The translations under genes and the position numbers were made by a program. From positions 1 through 28,688 of the forward strand of contig JAWSUT010000031.1 in the NCBI GenBank assembly GCA_033549345.1: a DNA stretch of 28,688 nt, read 5' to 3'. Source of the DNA: JAWSUT01 sp033549345 (GTDB lineage Bacteria; Bacillota; Dethiobacteria; Dethiobacterales; Dethiobacteraceae). Shown here piece after piece: positions 21,494 to 28,688 of this stretch. Each line of letters starts with the position of its first letter. Position 1 is the stretch's first letter. The notes below the pieces were generated by a model. It had not been told where the DNA came from, searched no databases, and saw only the letters and a program-made list of their open reading frames with translations.

Positions 21494-22498
21494 TTAATTA
21501 TTACTGTAGTAATACTCAAAAATAGCATCTTCACGCTTAAAAACAGTGGCGATCAGCGCCGCCCGTGCCCACATGCCGTTTCGTACCTGACGCCAGTAGT
21601 AGGCGCGGGGGTCCTCGTCCACTTCCAGGGCAATTTCCTGCCGGCGGGGGAGGGGATGCAGAATCAGTGCATCAGGTTTCATCAGGGGCAGATGTTTGCC
21701 GGTAATGGAGTAGCGGCTAAAATCAATGGTAGACTGTGTGCCGTCTTTTTGGTCCCATTCATCCTGCAGTCTGGTCATGTAGACAGCATCCAGCTGGGGG
21801 AGGATGTCCTCAAAGCTGTCGAGGATCTCGTATTCGGCATTGGCTTGCTCCAGCTGGGCGAGAATATCGTTACTGATCTGATACTCGCCGGGAGCAACAA
21901 AGTATTGTTTTACTCCTGTAAATTTTGTCAGCAGAAAGGCCAGGGAGCGAATCGTCCGGCCGCGCAAAAGGTCGCCCACAAAGGCCACTGTTTTGTTATC
22001 AACGCCGCCGCGGTGGGCAAAGCCGCGCCGCAGAGTGTAGATATCCAAAAGGGCCTGCGTGGGGTGCTGGTCTTTGCCGGACCCGGCGTTGATTACCGGT
22101 ACGGGACGTGCTGTTGTGCCAAGCATTTCAGCGATTTTATCGGCATATTTAGCTTTTGGATGACGCATGATGATCAGGTCGAAATAAGAGGAAAAGGTGC
22201 GTACGGTGTCCTCCTCTGATTCGCCTTTAACCTCGGAGGATGTCTTGGTATCCCGGACCTCGGCACACTTGATACCAAGTATCTGGCAGGCGCTGTAAAA
22301 CGAAAGAAATGTACGTGTGGACGGCTGCACAAAATAAAGCATGGCGCGTTTGTGGTTTAGCAGGGAACCAAGGTATTCCATGCCTGCTTTTGTTTTGGCA
22401 ATTTCTCTGATCTTGTCTGCCAGATCACACAGTTCTTCCAGTAACTCCAGATTGAACTGCTGTGCGTTTAGGCAATGATAAATCTTATTTTTCCGCAA
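21494..22498 (-). CDS. pyrB: aspartate carbamoyltransferase catalytic subunit
   Basis: PyrB joins carbamoyl phosphate and aspartate in the second step of pyrimidine synthesis. From TTG (22498-22496, minus strand) it has 334 residues, with GGGGGAG ten bases upstream; a longer frame to 22591 is rejected. Key motifs are present: carbamoyl-phosphate loop QPSTRT at 58-63, Lys91 in SSEVKGES (the 80s loop), DQHPTQALLD with 145-148, FVGDLLRGRTIRSL, and HPLPRRQEI at 281-289. After STRT there is Phe where many relatives have Arg. It is slightly longer than the usual 310 residues. It stands alone, away from other pyr genes, but on the opposite strand to a nearby NCS2 permease. Its terminator is shared. 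Confidence 0.92.
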   Translation of the reverse strand: MRKNKIYHCLNAQQFNLELLEELCDLADKIREIAKTKAGMEYLGSLLNHKRAMLYFVQPSTRTFLSFYSACQILGIKCAEVRDTKTSSEVKGESEEDTVRTFSSYFDLIIMRHPKAKYADKIAEMLGTTARPVPVINAGSGKDQHPTQALLDIYTLRRGFAHRGGVDNKTVAFVGDLLRGRTIRSLAFLLTKFTGVKQYFVAPGEYQISNDILAQLEQANAEYEILDSFEDILPQLDAVYMTRLQDEWDQKDGTQSTIDFSRYSITGKHLPLMKPDALILHPLPRRQEIALEVDEDPRAYYWRQVRNGMWARAALIATVFKREDAIFEYYYSNN

Positions 22499-22574
22499 AG
22501 CCTTATCACTCCCCCTGTAGTATTTGGTTGGGAATATCCGCCAAAAGCTATGTTTAAATATATACTTATCATGT

Positions 22575-22604
22575 ATTATGACAAACGGCAATCCCGAATA
22601 TCAA
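22575..22604 (-). promoter_or_regulatory. promoter of pyrB
   Basis: On the minus strand TTGATA (22604-22599), 18 bases, CATAAT (22580-22575), giving a leader of about 70 bases before the start. No PyrR-binding or attenuator hairpin is evident. Confidence 0.5.
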
Positions 22605-22723
22605 TTTTTTGCATTCAGGGCGCTAAAATTTGTAAATTTTGGTATAACTTAAAAGAGGATGTTTATTACTTCCAGGGAATTATTGGTTAAGTTCGTTATG
22701 CCTTTTCTTAGGGGGGGAATACA

Positions 22724-23098
22724 TTGAAGGGCAAAAAAATATTCATCACTCTGGTCGCTCTTTTGGTTGTTTTCCATTTTCTCTTGGTTCATACTGCTGA
22801 TGATGCCCTGGCCCAGTGGGCAGCATCCAAGGTGGAAGCCGATGTAATAGAACGTTATTTCGATTATCAGGTTTTCCCCCGGGATGGAAGTGCTGCTCTA
22901 AGCGGGCTGCCGCAGGCTTTATCCTTATTTATGCCCTACGAGTACCTGTATTTCAAGCTTTTTGACCAGCCGTTGTTCTCCGTCCCCGTTGAATTTATGT
23001 ATGAGCTGAAGTTATATGAACAGAGCGTGCACATGAGCGGTTCATATGTAGTGCTGCCTGATGGCAGCGTGGACGTTTTGTACGAAGAAGAAAACTGA
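22724..23098 (+). CDS. hypothetical protein with N-terminal membrane anchor
   Basis: This protein has 124 residues from TTG 22724, with GGGGGGGA upstream. The N-terminus (MKGKKIFITLVALLVVFHFLLVHTADDALAQ) is either an uncleaved membrane anchor or a signal peptide. The rest contains FDYQVFPRDGSAALSGLPQAL and ends in a strand-like stretch (YEQSVHMSGSYVVLPDGSVDVLYEEEN). I do not recognise the family. It is transcribed away from pyrB; the 225 bases between them hold the pyrB promoter and an AT-rich stretch, but no convincing promoter for this gene could be fixed. Confidence 0.72.
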   Translation: MKGKKIFITLVALLVVFHFLLVHTADDALAQWAASKVEADVIERYFDYQVFPRDGSAALSGLPQALSLFMPYEYLYFKLFDQPLFSVPVEFMYELKLYEQSVHMSGSYVVLPDGSVDVLYEEEN

Positions 23099-23101
23099 CA
23101 G

Positions 23102-23122
23102 CCGGATCATACCGGTTTTTTT
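23102..23122 (+). terminator. weak intrinsic terminator
   Basis: A short CCGG/CCGG stem (23102-23105 with 23112-23115) is followed by seven T residues. Confidence 0.4.
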
Positions 23123-23205
23123 ATTATCCGTTAATATACCTGATGAAGGAAATTGAGTTCTGTCCGAGAAGTTTTTTGTAAGTAAACTATTGGGAGTGAA
23201 CAGCC

Positions 23206-23463
23206 TTGACAGAAAAAGAGACCCGTATCCTGAGAAGGGGAATCCCGCGGGAAGAGTATCTGGAGTATTTCAAAAGCGCCGGAGGCGATGAAACGGAGCC
23301 CGGGCATTTTGTAGGGCCCGGTTGGGAAGTGATTGTGGGAGAAGAAAAGGGAGTAAAGATCCTCGGCCAGATAATGAGGGAGTCTGAAATCCTGTTTCGC
23401 GGTGAGGAAGAGGTTATAGGGAAACTCCTGAGTCAATTCAGAATAAAATTTATGCGGGCATAA
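23206..23463 (+). CDS. conserved small protein, first of a tandem paralogous pair
   Basis: The 85-residue soluble protein starts at TTG 23206 (GGGAG nine bases upstream). The distinctive pattern RRGIPREEYLEYF..GG.ETEPGHFVGPGWEVIVGEE, ending in FRIKFMRA, recurs in the next gene. I have no secure family name; the absence of signal peptide or cysteines suggests a cytoplasmic protein with a conserved GPGW turn. It is followed 43 bases later by its paralogue, which suggests a local duplication and possibly a paired or heteromeric product. Confidence 0.75.
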   Translation: MTEKETRILRRGIPREEYLEYFKSAGGDETEPGHFVGPGWEVIVGEEKGVKILGQIMRESEILFRGEEEVIGKLLSQFRIKFMRA

Positions 23464-23506
23464 AACTTCGCAGCTAAAGCAGCATACAAAGAAGAGGTGA
23501 CTCCGT

Positions 23507-23764
23507 ATGAAACAGGTTTGCATGAAAAGAAGAGGCGTGCCCCGTGATGAGTATCTGGCATATTTCAGGGACCTGGGGGGGAAGGAAACCGAGCCGGGGT
23601 ATTTTACCGGGCCCGGCTGGACAGCCGAGGTTGGTGAAGTGCAGGAGGCAAAACTGTTTAACCAAACTCTTCATGAGGTTGACGTTACGATATCTGCCGC
23701 TGAAGACAAGATTGACGAGATGGTGCATGCTTTCCGGATCAAATTTCTGCGCGCCGGTGCCTGA
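23507..23764 (+). CDS. conserved small protein, second of a tandem paralogous pair
   Basis: This 85-residue protein is roughly half identical to its upstream neighbour by eye. It keeps RRGVPRDEYLAYF, GGKETEPGYFTGPGW, VGE and C-terminal FRIKFLRAG, while the middle (AKLFNQTLHEVDVTISAAEDK) has diverged. ATG 23507 has GAGGTG upstream; ATG 23522 is a less likely alternative. An extra cysteine (residue 5) is absent from the partner. The invariant N-terminal half suggests a binding surface; function unknown. A hairpin with a weak T run lies 60 bases after it. Confidence 0.75.
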   Translation: MKQVCMKRRGVPRDEYLAYFRDLGGKETEPGYFTGPGWTAEVGEVQEAKLFNQTLHEVDVTISAAEDKIDEMVHAFRIKFLRAGA

Positions 23765-23823
23765 GTGCGGAAATTTTTTCCCATAGTGTAAAAAAAGACA
23801 GGGACATTGTGTTACTTTATAGA

Positions 23824-23859
23824 ATATATCCCTCAAACGACAAAGTTTGAGGGATATAT
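23824..23859. repeat. 15-base perfect hairpin, possible terminator
   Basis: ATATATCCCTCAAAC (23824-23838) is the reverse complement of 23845-23859 across a six-base loop, followed by a T-rich but interrupted tail. It may end the paralogue transcript. Confidence 0.65.
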
Positions 23860-23987
23860 TTATATTCTGACAAAAGAGTAAAGAAGGAGAAAGCGGGGTG
23901 TGTAGTAAACGGAGAATGTGACAAACTAAAAGTTGATTCGGATGCAGTTTCAGGAAAAATTTTGTTAGATTGGAGAGGAGCTTGGGA

Positions 23988-25406
23988 ATGAGTGAACAAA
24001 GACGAATAGTATACGGACTAAATGATGTGCCAAAACCTTTTACTAAAGCTCTGGGGCTTGGTATTCAGCATGTACTAACCATGTTTGGCGCCACTATTGC
24101 AGTACCTCTGATTCTGGCACCGGCCATGGGCATGGATGCGGCACAAACAGCGCTGCTTGTTGCGGCAGCCATGCTTTCTGCAGGTGTGGCTACACTTCTA
24201 CAGGTCAACTTCGGAACCCGTCTGCCGCTGGTTCAGGGGATGTCATTTGCATTTTTAAACCCGTTTTTTGTAATTATTGCTGCAGTCACTGCCCGCGGCG
24301 GTGACCCCGCCACGATGATGAGCTATATTGCGGGCGCTATTATTCTTGGGGCCTTTGTGGAAATGATTATTGGCTTTTCAGGTCTGATGGGTCTGATCCA
24401 GAATGTTCTCAGCCCCGTTGTCATCGGCCCGGTAATTGCCTTAATCGGCCTGGCTCTCTTTGAAGTGGGTGCCCCCCAGGCAGGGCAGAACTGGCTCTTA
24501 TCCGGCCTCGTTATTTTTCTGATCTTTTATCTTACATTGATTGTCGGCCGTAAAAAACCCACGTTCTCTCTTTTTAGTATTCTGACATCCATTGTTGTTG
24601 TCTATCTTTTAGCTGTTGTTCTGACTATGACCGGTTTTTACGCACCCGGTACTCCCGGTGCCGTAGATTTTTCAGCCGTCTCAACGGCCAGTGTGTTCCG
24701 GGTCAACCTGATATTTCCCTGGGGTATGCCCCGTTTTGATATCGGTTTCTTCCTGGCAGTTTTGGCCGGCTATCTGGCATCGATTATTGAATCCTACGGT
24801 GACTACAACGCTGTCTCTCTGGCGTCGGATGCGCCCGAGCTCACTGGTAAACAGGTTAGCCGCGGTATCGGTATGGAAGGAATCGGTTGTTTTCTGGCCG
24901 GCGTTTTCGGCGGCCTGGCTAATACCAGCTACACGGAAAATATCGGCCTTGTGGGCCTGACAGGTGTGGCCAGCCGTTATGTTGTCAATATCGGAGCCGT
25001 TGTCCTCATTCTTTTGGGAATCTTCGGCAAGTTCGGCGGTATTGTGGCCACAGTACCCTCACCGATTATTGGCGGCCTCTACTGCGCACTCTTTGGCCTG
25101 ATTGCGGCTATCGGTATCAGCAATGCCGCCAAAGCAGACCTGTCGTCCATGCGCAATATGATGATTATGGGTTTCATTCTGTTTATGGGCTTAAGTGTAC
25201 CCGCCTATTTTAAAGGTCTTGAAGAACCGGTGCTGGCCAACTTCCCCGTTCTCTCCGATATTGTCACCACAATCGGCAGCACAGGCATGGCCGTGGCGGC
25301 TATTTTGGGCCTGATTTTGGACAACCTGATTCCCGGTACCCTGGAAGAGCGGGGTATCAGCCCGCAGAAGTCCAGGAAGCTAATCTCCGAAAAAGATCGC
25401 TGTTAA
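23988..25406 (+). CDS. NCS2/SLC23-family nucleobase:cation symporter (uracil/xanthine type)
   Basis: This is a 472-residue membrane protein from ATG 23988 (GGAGAGGAG seven bases upstream; 23970 rejected). About 12-14 hydrophobic segments are visible. NCS2 hallmarks are GIQHVLTMFGATIAVPLI near the N-terminus with the conserved QH, SIIESYGDYNAVS with the glutamate on helix 8, and GLANTSYTENIGLVGLTGVASRYV for the substrate-binding loop on helix 10. Uracil, xanthine or another purine/pyrimidine base is the likely substrate; the exact base cannot be told. It is tempting to link it with pyrB, but they are on opposite strands and unlinked. It is followed by trmK after 57 bases with no clear terminator. 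Confidence 0.9.
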   Translation: MSEQRRIVYGLNDVPKPFTKALGLGIQHVLTMFGATIAVPLILAPAMGMDAAQTALLVAAAMLSAGVATLLQVNFGTRLPLVQGMSFAFLNPFFVIIAAVTARGGDPATMMSYIAGAIILGAFVEMIIGFSGLMGLIQNVLSPVVIGPVIALIGLALFEVGAPQAGQNWLLSGLVIFLIFYLTLIVGRKKPTFSLFSILTSIVVVYLLAVVLTMTGFYAPGTPGAVDFSAVSTASVFRVNLIFPWGMPRFDIGFFLAVLAGYLASIIESYGDYNAVSLASDAPELTGKQVSRGIGMEGIGCFLAGVFGGLANTSYTENIGLVGLTGVASRYVVNIGAVVLILLGIFGKFGGIVATVPSPIIGGLYCALFGLIAAIGISNAAKADLSSMRNMMIMGFILFMGLSVPAYFKGLEEPVLANFPVLSDIVTTIGSTGMAVAAILGLILDNLIPGTLEERGISPQKSRKLISEKDRC

Positions 25407-25463
25407 GCAGGATTTCATAATTTAAGGTAGAAATGGAAACTCTAGATAGCGGAGGTGTACAGC

Positions 25464-26186
25464 ATGAAACTCACCCCGCGCCTGCAGGCAATTGCCGAAC
25501 TGGTCCCACCCGGCAGTGTCGTGGCCGATATTGGCACAGACCATGGTTACCTTCCTGTATATCTTTTGTTGGAACAGATCAGTCATCGAGCTGTTGCCGC
25601 TGACATCAACCCGGCGCCGCTTGAACAGGCGAGGGAAACCGTTGCTGCTTTTAACTGCCTGCAAAAAATCGATCTTCGCCTGGGCCGTGGACTGGATGTC
25701 ATCCGGGATGACGATGAAATCGATACGGTGGTTATCGCCGGCCTTGGCGGTCGGACAATTGCAGCTATACTCGCTGAGGGCAAAAGCAAACTGAATGGTG
25801 TGCAGCGCCTTATTCTGCAGCCGATGAGTGAAGCCGGTTACCTGCGCCTCTTTCTGGCAAAGCACGGCTTTGCCATAGGCCAGGAAACACTGGCGATGGA
25901 AGGACGGCATCTTTACGAAATAATTCTCGCCATACCCGGTAAAGAAAGTGAGACCGACCCGTTTCGCCTTTCTCTTGGCCCCAGGCTTCTGGAGAAAAAA
26001 CCGCCGCTATTTCCTGTGCTCATCAAAGAAAAGATAAGAAAACTGCGCGTTGTTTACCGCAGCTTGCAAAAAGCCAGAAGAGACGATGTGAAAATAAAAA
26101 TCCGGGAAGTGGAAAGAGAATTGCACTCCCTGGAGGAGGTGTTGTCCGGTGCAGTTGAGCGTACAAACAGTGATCCAGTATCTTGA
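25464..26186 (+). CDS. trmK: tRNA (adenine(22)-N(1))-methyltransferase TrmK
   Basis: TrmK (YqfN) methylates N1 of adenine 22 in bacterial tRNAs with SAM as donor. The protein has 240 residues from ATG 25464; GGAGG is at 25451-25455, so the GTG at 25455 is too close. The class I methyltransferase motifs are VVADIGTDHGYLPVYLL at about 19-35 for SAM, AVAADINPAPLEQA, and VIAGLGGRTIAAIL. LQPMSEAGYLRLFLAKHGF is characteristic. A helical C-terminal extension (KEKIRKLRVVYRSLQKARRD) is also typical. It overlaps the downstream Nif3 gene by 38 bases, an arrangement like B. subtilis yqfN-yqfO. Confidence 0.92.
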   Translation: MKLTPRLQAIAELVPPGSVVADIGTDHGYLPVYLLLEQISHRAVAADINPAPLEQARETVAAFNCLQKIDLRLGRGLDVIRDDDEIDTVVIAGLGGRTIAAILAEGKSKLNGVQRLILQPMSEAGYLRLFLAKHGFAIGQETLAMEGRHLYEIILAIPGKESETDPFRLSLGPRLLEKKPPLFPVLIKEKIRKLRVVYRSLQKARRDDVKIKIREVERELHSLEEVLSGAVERTNSDPVS

Positions 26187-27267
26187 AACCCTTGCACCCA
26201 AACATCTCGCTTTTGAGTGGGATCATGTCGGCCTGCAGGTTGGCAGTCTCCATGGTACTGTGAATAAAATTATGGTCACGCTTGACGTTAACGCATGCGT
26301 GCTTAATGAAGCAAATGAGATGGGTGTCGATTTTATCGTCACCCATCATCCTTTCATTTTCCGTCCTGTTTCAGCGGTCCGCACCGACCTGCCCCTGGGA
26401 TCACTGATTGAACGGGCGCTGAAAAGCAATATCCGCATTTATGCTGCCCATACGAACCTGGACGTTGCCGCAGGTGGTGTAAACGACGCTTTGGCGGCAC
26501 ACCTTGGCCTGCATGATACAGACATACTGCGTCTCTCCGGCCGGGAAGAACTGGAAAAAATAGCCGTCTTTGTGCCCCTTGGCCATGAAGACAATGTGCG
26601 TGACGCCTTAGCCTCTGCCGGTGCCGGCTGGATTGGCAACTACAGTCACTGCACATTCCAGTCTGCGGGGACGGGAACGTTTATACCAAGAGAGGGGACA
26701 AATCCCTACATCGGCAGCCAGGGAAAACTGGAGCGTGTCAAAGAGGTGCGGCTGGAAACGATTTATCCCGCACATCTGCGTAACCGTATCGTCAAAGCCA
26801 TGGTAAAAGCGCACCCTTATGAAGAAGCAGCGTATGATATCTACCCTTTGGGCAATGAAGGAAAGCCATACGGTCTGGGACGCGTCGGCAAAATCTCCGC
26901 TCCCTGCACTCTCCAGGATTTCTGCGCCTTCGTAAAGGAAAAGTTACTTGTTGATTCGCTGCGTGTAACCGGTGACCTAAAAAAAATTATTAACAAAGTT
27001 GCTGTCTGCGGCGGTTCAGGCGGAGACCTGATTCATGCGGCTTCCTTTGCCGGTGCCGATGTATTGGTTACCGGAGACCTGAAGTACCATGAAGCCTGTG
27101 ATTGCAGCTCTTTGGGTATGGCCCTGATTGATGCCGGGCATGATGCCACCGAACGCGTCATTGTTCCCGTTCTGACAAACTATTTAAAGACAAAACTTGC
27201 GGAAAACGGTTATAACACACCCGTTGAACCTTCCGCCCTTGAGACAGCTCCCTGGAATGTTGTTTAA
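26149..27267 (+). CDS. Nif3/YqfO-family dinuclear metal-binding protein
   Basis: This is the GTP cyclohydrolase 1 type 2 homologue family (Nif3, YqfO), 372 residues and thus with the inserted PII-like middle domain found in Bacillota. Metal-site motifs are WDHVGLQVG, VTHHPFIF, AAHTNLDVAAGGVNDAL and, at the end, GGDLIHAA..ADVLVTGDLKYHEACDC and DAGHDATE. The PII-like part lies at about 125-230 (KIAVFVPLGHEDNVRDALASAGAG.., HPYEEAAYDIYPL). The biochemical role is not settled. GTG 26149 is preceded by GGAGGAGG; translation is coupled to trmK through the overlap. An intrinsic terminator follows. Confidence 0.92.
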   Translation: MQLSVQTVIQYLETLAPKHLAFEWDHVGLQVGSLHGTVNKIMVTLDVNACVLNEANEMGVDFIVTHHPFIFRPVSAVRTDLPLGSLIERALKSNIRIYAAHTNLDVAAGGVNDALAAHLGLHDTDILRLSGREELEKIAVFVPLGHEDNVRDALASAGAGWIGNYSHCTFQSAGTGTFIPREGTNPYIGSQGKLERVKEVRLETIYPAHLRNRIVKAMVKAHPYEEAAYDIYPLGNEGKPYGLGRVGKISAPCTLQDFCAFVKEKLLVDSLRVTGDLKKIINKVAVCGGSGGDLIHAASFAGADVLVTGDLKYHEACDCSSLGMALIDAGHDATERVIVPVLTNYLKTKLAENGYNTPVEPSALETAPWNVV

Positions 27268-27296
27268 GGATAGGTGTTTTTGCACCTGTCCTTTTT
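27266..27296 (+). terminator. intrinsic terminator after the Nif3 gene
   Basis: AAGGATAGGTG (27266-27276) pairs with CACCTGTCCTT (27283-27293), with one T-G wobble, followed by five T residues. Confidence 0.85.
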
Positions 27297-27335
27297 AATT
27301 TGGCTGATTCTGATAAATAAGAGGAGGGAATATGG

Positions 27336-28052
27336 TTGAGTGATTTACAATTATTACTTACACTGCAACAAACCGACCTGGAGCTGGATAAACTGCAAAA
27401 AACACTGAAAGGGCTGCCGGTGTTTGCCGAATTTAAAACTCTGCAGAGTCAGGCAGCAGATGCTAAGGAAGCGTTGGGCTGGGCTGAGGGTAAATTAGCA
27501 GAGCATGGTAAACGCATCAGAAGAATGGAGATGGAGCTGCGGAAAGTGGAACAGGAACACAGTGAAGTTAACAACACTCTTTACAGTTCATCCGAGCAGA
27601 GCGCCAAAGAACTTGAACTGCTGGAACGGAAAAAAGAGTCATTGCAGCGTGAGAAAGACAAACAGGAAGAAGATATGCTCGAAGCTATGCAGGGAACAGA
27701 AGACCTGCAAAATGCCCTCAACCGGGCGAATACAGAATATGTAACGGTCAGTAAAGAGCTGCGTTCCCTGCAGAAGACGGGAAATGAGCAAATTAATAGT
27801 CTAAAAGATGAAATACGCCGTTTGCGTGATAAAAGGGATCTTCTGCTGCAGCAAATTGACCGGGAGCTGCTGTCTGAATACAAAGAAAAACGTAAGCAGT
27901 ATTACGGCCGCCCGTTGGCACTGCTTGAGGGTGATATCTGCAGCGGTTGTCGGGTCTCAGTTTCCTCAAACACCAGATCTTTGCTCTGCCGGCCAAACAT
28001 AAAAGTACTTTGTGAAAACTGCGGTCGTATCCTGATTCCTGTTTTACCATAA
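27336..28052 (+). CDS. coiled-coil protein with C-terminal C4 zinc ribbon
   Basis: The 238-residue protein starts at TTG 27336 (GAGGAGGG upstream). Residues 1 to about 180 are strongly charged and heptad-like, forming a long coiled-coil hairpin (KELELLERKKESLQREKDKQEEDMLEAMQGTEDLQ). The end has CSGCRVSVSSNTRSLLCRPNIKVLCENCGRIL, a zinc ribbon with two CxxC pairs. This architecture (zf-RING_7, formerly DUF164) is common next to nif3 in Bacillota and also in other bacteria; the function is not established. It stands immediately before the RNase P RNA gene with its own promoter region between. Confidence 0.88.
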   Translation: MSDLQLLLTLQQTDLELDKLQKTLKGLPVFAEFKTLQSQAADAKEALGWAEGKLAEHGKRIRRMEMELRKVEQEHSEVNNTLYSSSEQSAKELELLERKKESLQREKDKQEEDMLEAMQGTEDLQNALNRANTEYVTVSKELRSLQKTGNEQINSLKDEIRRLRDKRDLLLQQIDRELLSEYKEKRKQYYGRPLALLEGDICSGCRVSVSSNTRSLLCRPNIKVLCENCGRILIPVLP

Positions 28053-28071
28053 ACTACATGCCCCGGTTTCT

Positions 28072-28101
28072 TTGACAATCATCTGCTTTGCATGTTATAA
28101 T
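28072..28101 (+). promoter_or_regulatory. promoter of rnpB
   Basis: TTGACA (28072-28077), 18 bases, TATAAT (28096-28101): perfect sigmaA hexamers, as expected of a stable RNA. Confidence 0.88.
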
Positions 28102-28123
28102 TTTTATCCTGAGACAAAAGCAT

Positions 28124-28568
28124 ACAAAGCAGACCGGATAGTCGCGGGGGCGTTTTACGCCCTCGAGGAAAGTCCGAGCTCCACAGGACAGGGTGCTGGG
28201 TAACGCCCAGTGAGGGTGACCTCAAGGAAAGTGCCACAGAAAACAAACCGCCAAGCTGGAGATCAGATGTCAGAAATCAGACGTCAGATAATATGTTGGA
28301 ATCGGCTTTTGCCGATTCAATCGAATCCGACTTCTGATATCCGATCTCTGGCTTGGTAAGGATGAAACGGTGCGGTAAGAGCGCACCAGCGGCCAGGTGA
28401 CTGGTCGGCTAGGTAAACCCCACCCGGAGCAAGACCAAATAGGGGAGAGTTGACGTGGTCCGCCGATCTCCCGGGTTAGGTCGCTAGAGGTGCCGGGCAA
28501 CCGGCATCCCAGAGAGATGGCTATCGCCCCGCAAGGGGAACAGAACTCGGCTTACAGGTCTGCTTTGT
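28124..28568 (+). ncRNA. rnpB: RNase P RNA (bacterial type)
   Basis: This is the catalytic RNA of RNase P, which removes 5' leaders from precursor tRNAs. The ends form P1: ACAAAGCAGACC (28124-28135) pairs with GGTCTGCTTTGT (28557-28568). Conserved core stretches are GAGGAAAGTCCGAGCTC near the 5' end, ACAGAAAACAAACCGCC, GGTAAGGATGAAACGGTGCGGTAAGAGCGCACC, AACCCC and, near the 3' end, ACAGAACTCGGCTTACAGGT. The P12 arm (28251-28356) is unusually long. Exact ends are estimated from P1; the promoter position suggests transcription starts near 28108. Confidence 0.93.
28262..28288 (+). repeat. tandem 13-mer in the rnpB P12 arm
   Basis: ATCAGATGTCAGA (28262-28274) and ATCAGACGTCAGA (28276-28288) differ at one base. 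They lie on the 5' side of the extended P12 hairpin; the opposite strand pairs with them in part. Confidence 0.65.
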
Positions 28569-28577
28569 ACATTCCTT

Positions 28578-28609
28578 AAAGCATCGTGTTTATAGACACG
28601 GTGCTTTTT
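28578..28609 (+). terminator. intrinsic terminator of rnpB
   Basis: AAAGCATCGTGT (28578-28589) pairs with ACACGGTGCTTT (28596-28607) with one wobble, ending in a T run. The 79 bases after it hold only short hairpins and no gene. Confidence 0.88.
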
Positions 28610-28688
28610 GTGTGCGACGGGCAGTCGCATCCGTTGTGTATCAACACAACAATATTGCTGTTAAGAACGGCGACCACGTTACGGAAGT

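Noticed and set aside
1..28688. CRISPR arrays, tRNA or rRNA genes, complete insertion sequences
   Set aside because: No regularly spaced repeats, tRNA-like cloverleaf, rRNA core sequence or transposase frame was seen on either strand.
28610..28688. Short hairpins after rnpB (TGCGAC/GTCGCA and TTGTGT/ACACAA)
   Set aside because: They are short, lack a T tract and lie at the window edge, so no function can be supported.

Overview
The window looks like chromosomal DNA from an endospore-forming, anaerobic member of the Bacillota, most likely a clostridial or Peptococcaceae-type organism. This rests on the gene families (NiFe-hydrogenase maturation genes, a DUF3231 spore-coat-like remnant, a trmK/Nif3/zinc-ribbon/rnpB neighbourhood), strong GGAGG ribosome binding sites, frequent TTG starts and sigmaA-type promoters. 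The species cannot be named from sequence alone. All intact genes are on the + strand except pyrB.

Region 1 (1-8255) is an iron-siderophore uptake locus. It holds two lipoprotein binding proteins (1105-2055, 6260-7213), two FecCD-type permeases (2257-4343), an ATPase (7342-8172) and a Btr-like regulator in which an AraC DNA-binding domain is fused to a siderophore-binding domain (4562-6163). The transcription units each carry their own -35/-10 promoter, followed 4-9 bases later by a Fur-box-like sequence. A 14-base motif is shared by the -35 regions of the permease and ATPase promoters. A broken second copy of the regulator (380-1000) lies in front of the first binding protein, so the locus seems to have grown by duplicating a regulator plus binding-protein pair. 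A small hypothetical gene precedes it.

Region 2 (8256-11145) has a truncated DUF3231 remnant on the minus strand, about 540 bases with no gene (possibly a decayed group II intron fragment), and an ECF sigma factor overlapping its zinc-finger anti-sigma gene.

Region 3 (11146-13573) carries a YgbA-type cysteine-rich protein and the yhdT-panF pair for sodium-dependent pantothenate uptake.

Region 4 (13574-18643) is a compact, GC-rich hypA-F-C-D-E operon for NiFe-hydrogenase maturation. No hydrogenase structural gene is in the window. Two things stand out: hypB is absent, and HypA has lost its whole zinc-ribbon while keeping both flanks. A 136-base element with perfect 35-base inverted repeats ends the operon and overlaps the hypE stop codon.

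Region 5 (18644-21487) holds a small protein with two CxxCH motifs but no signal peptide, an unknown membrane-anchored protein, and a second ECF sigma/anti-sigma pair with a recognisable self-type promoter.

Region 6 (21488-28688) contains pyrB on the minus strand, an unknown membrane protein, two tandem paralogous 85-residue proteins, an NCS2 nucleobase permease, trmK, a Nif3/YqfO gene, a coiled-coil zinc-ribbon protein, and the RNase P RNA gene with an enlarged P12 arm.
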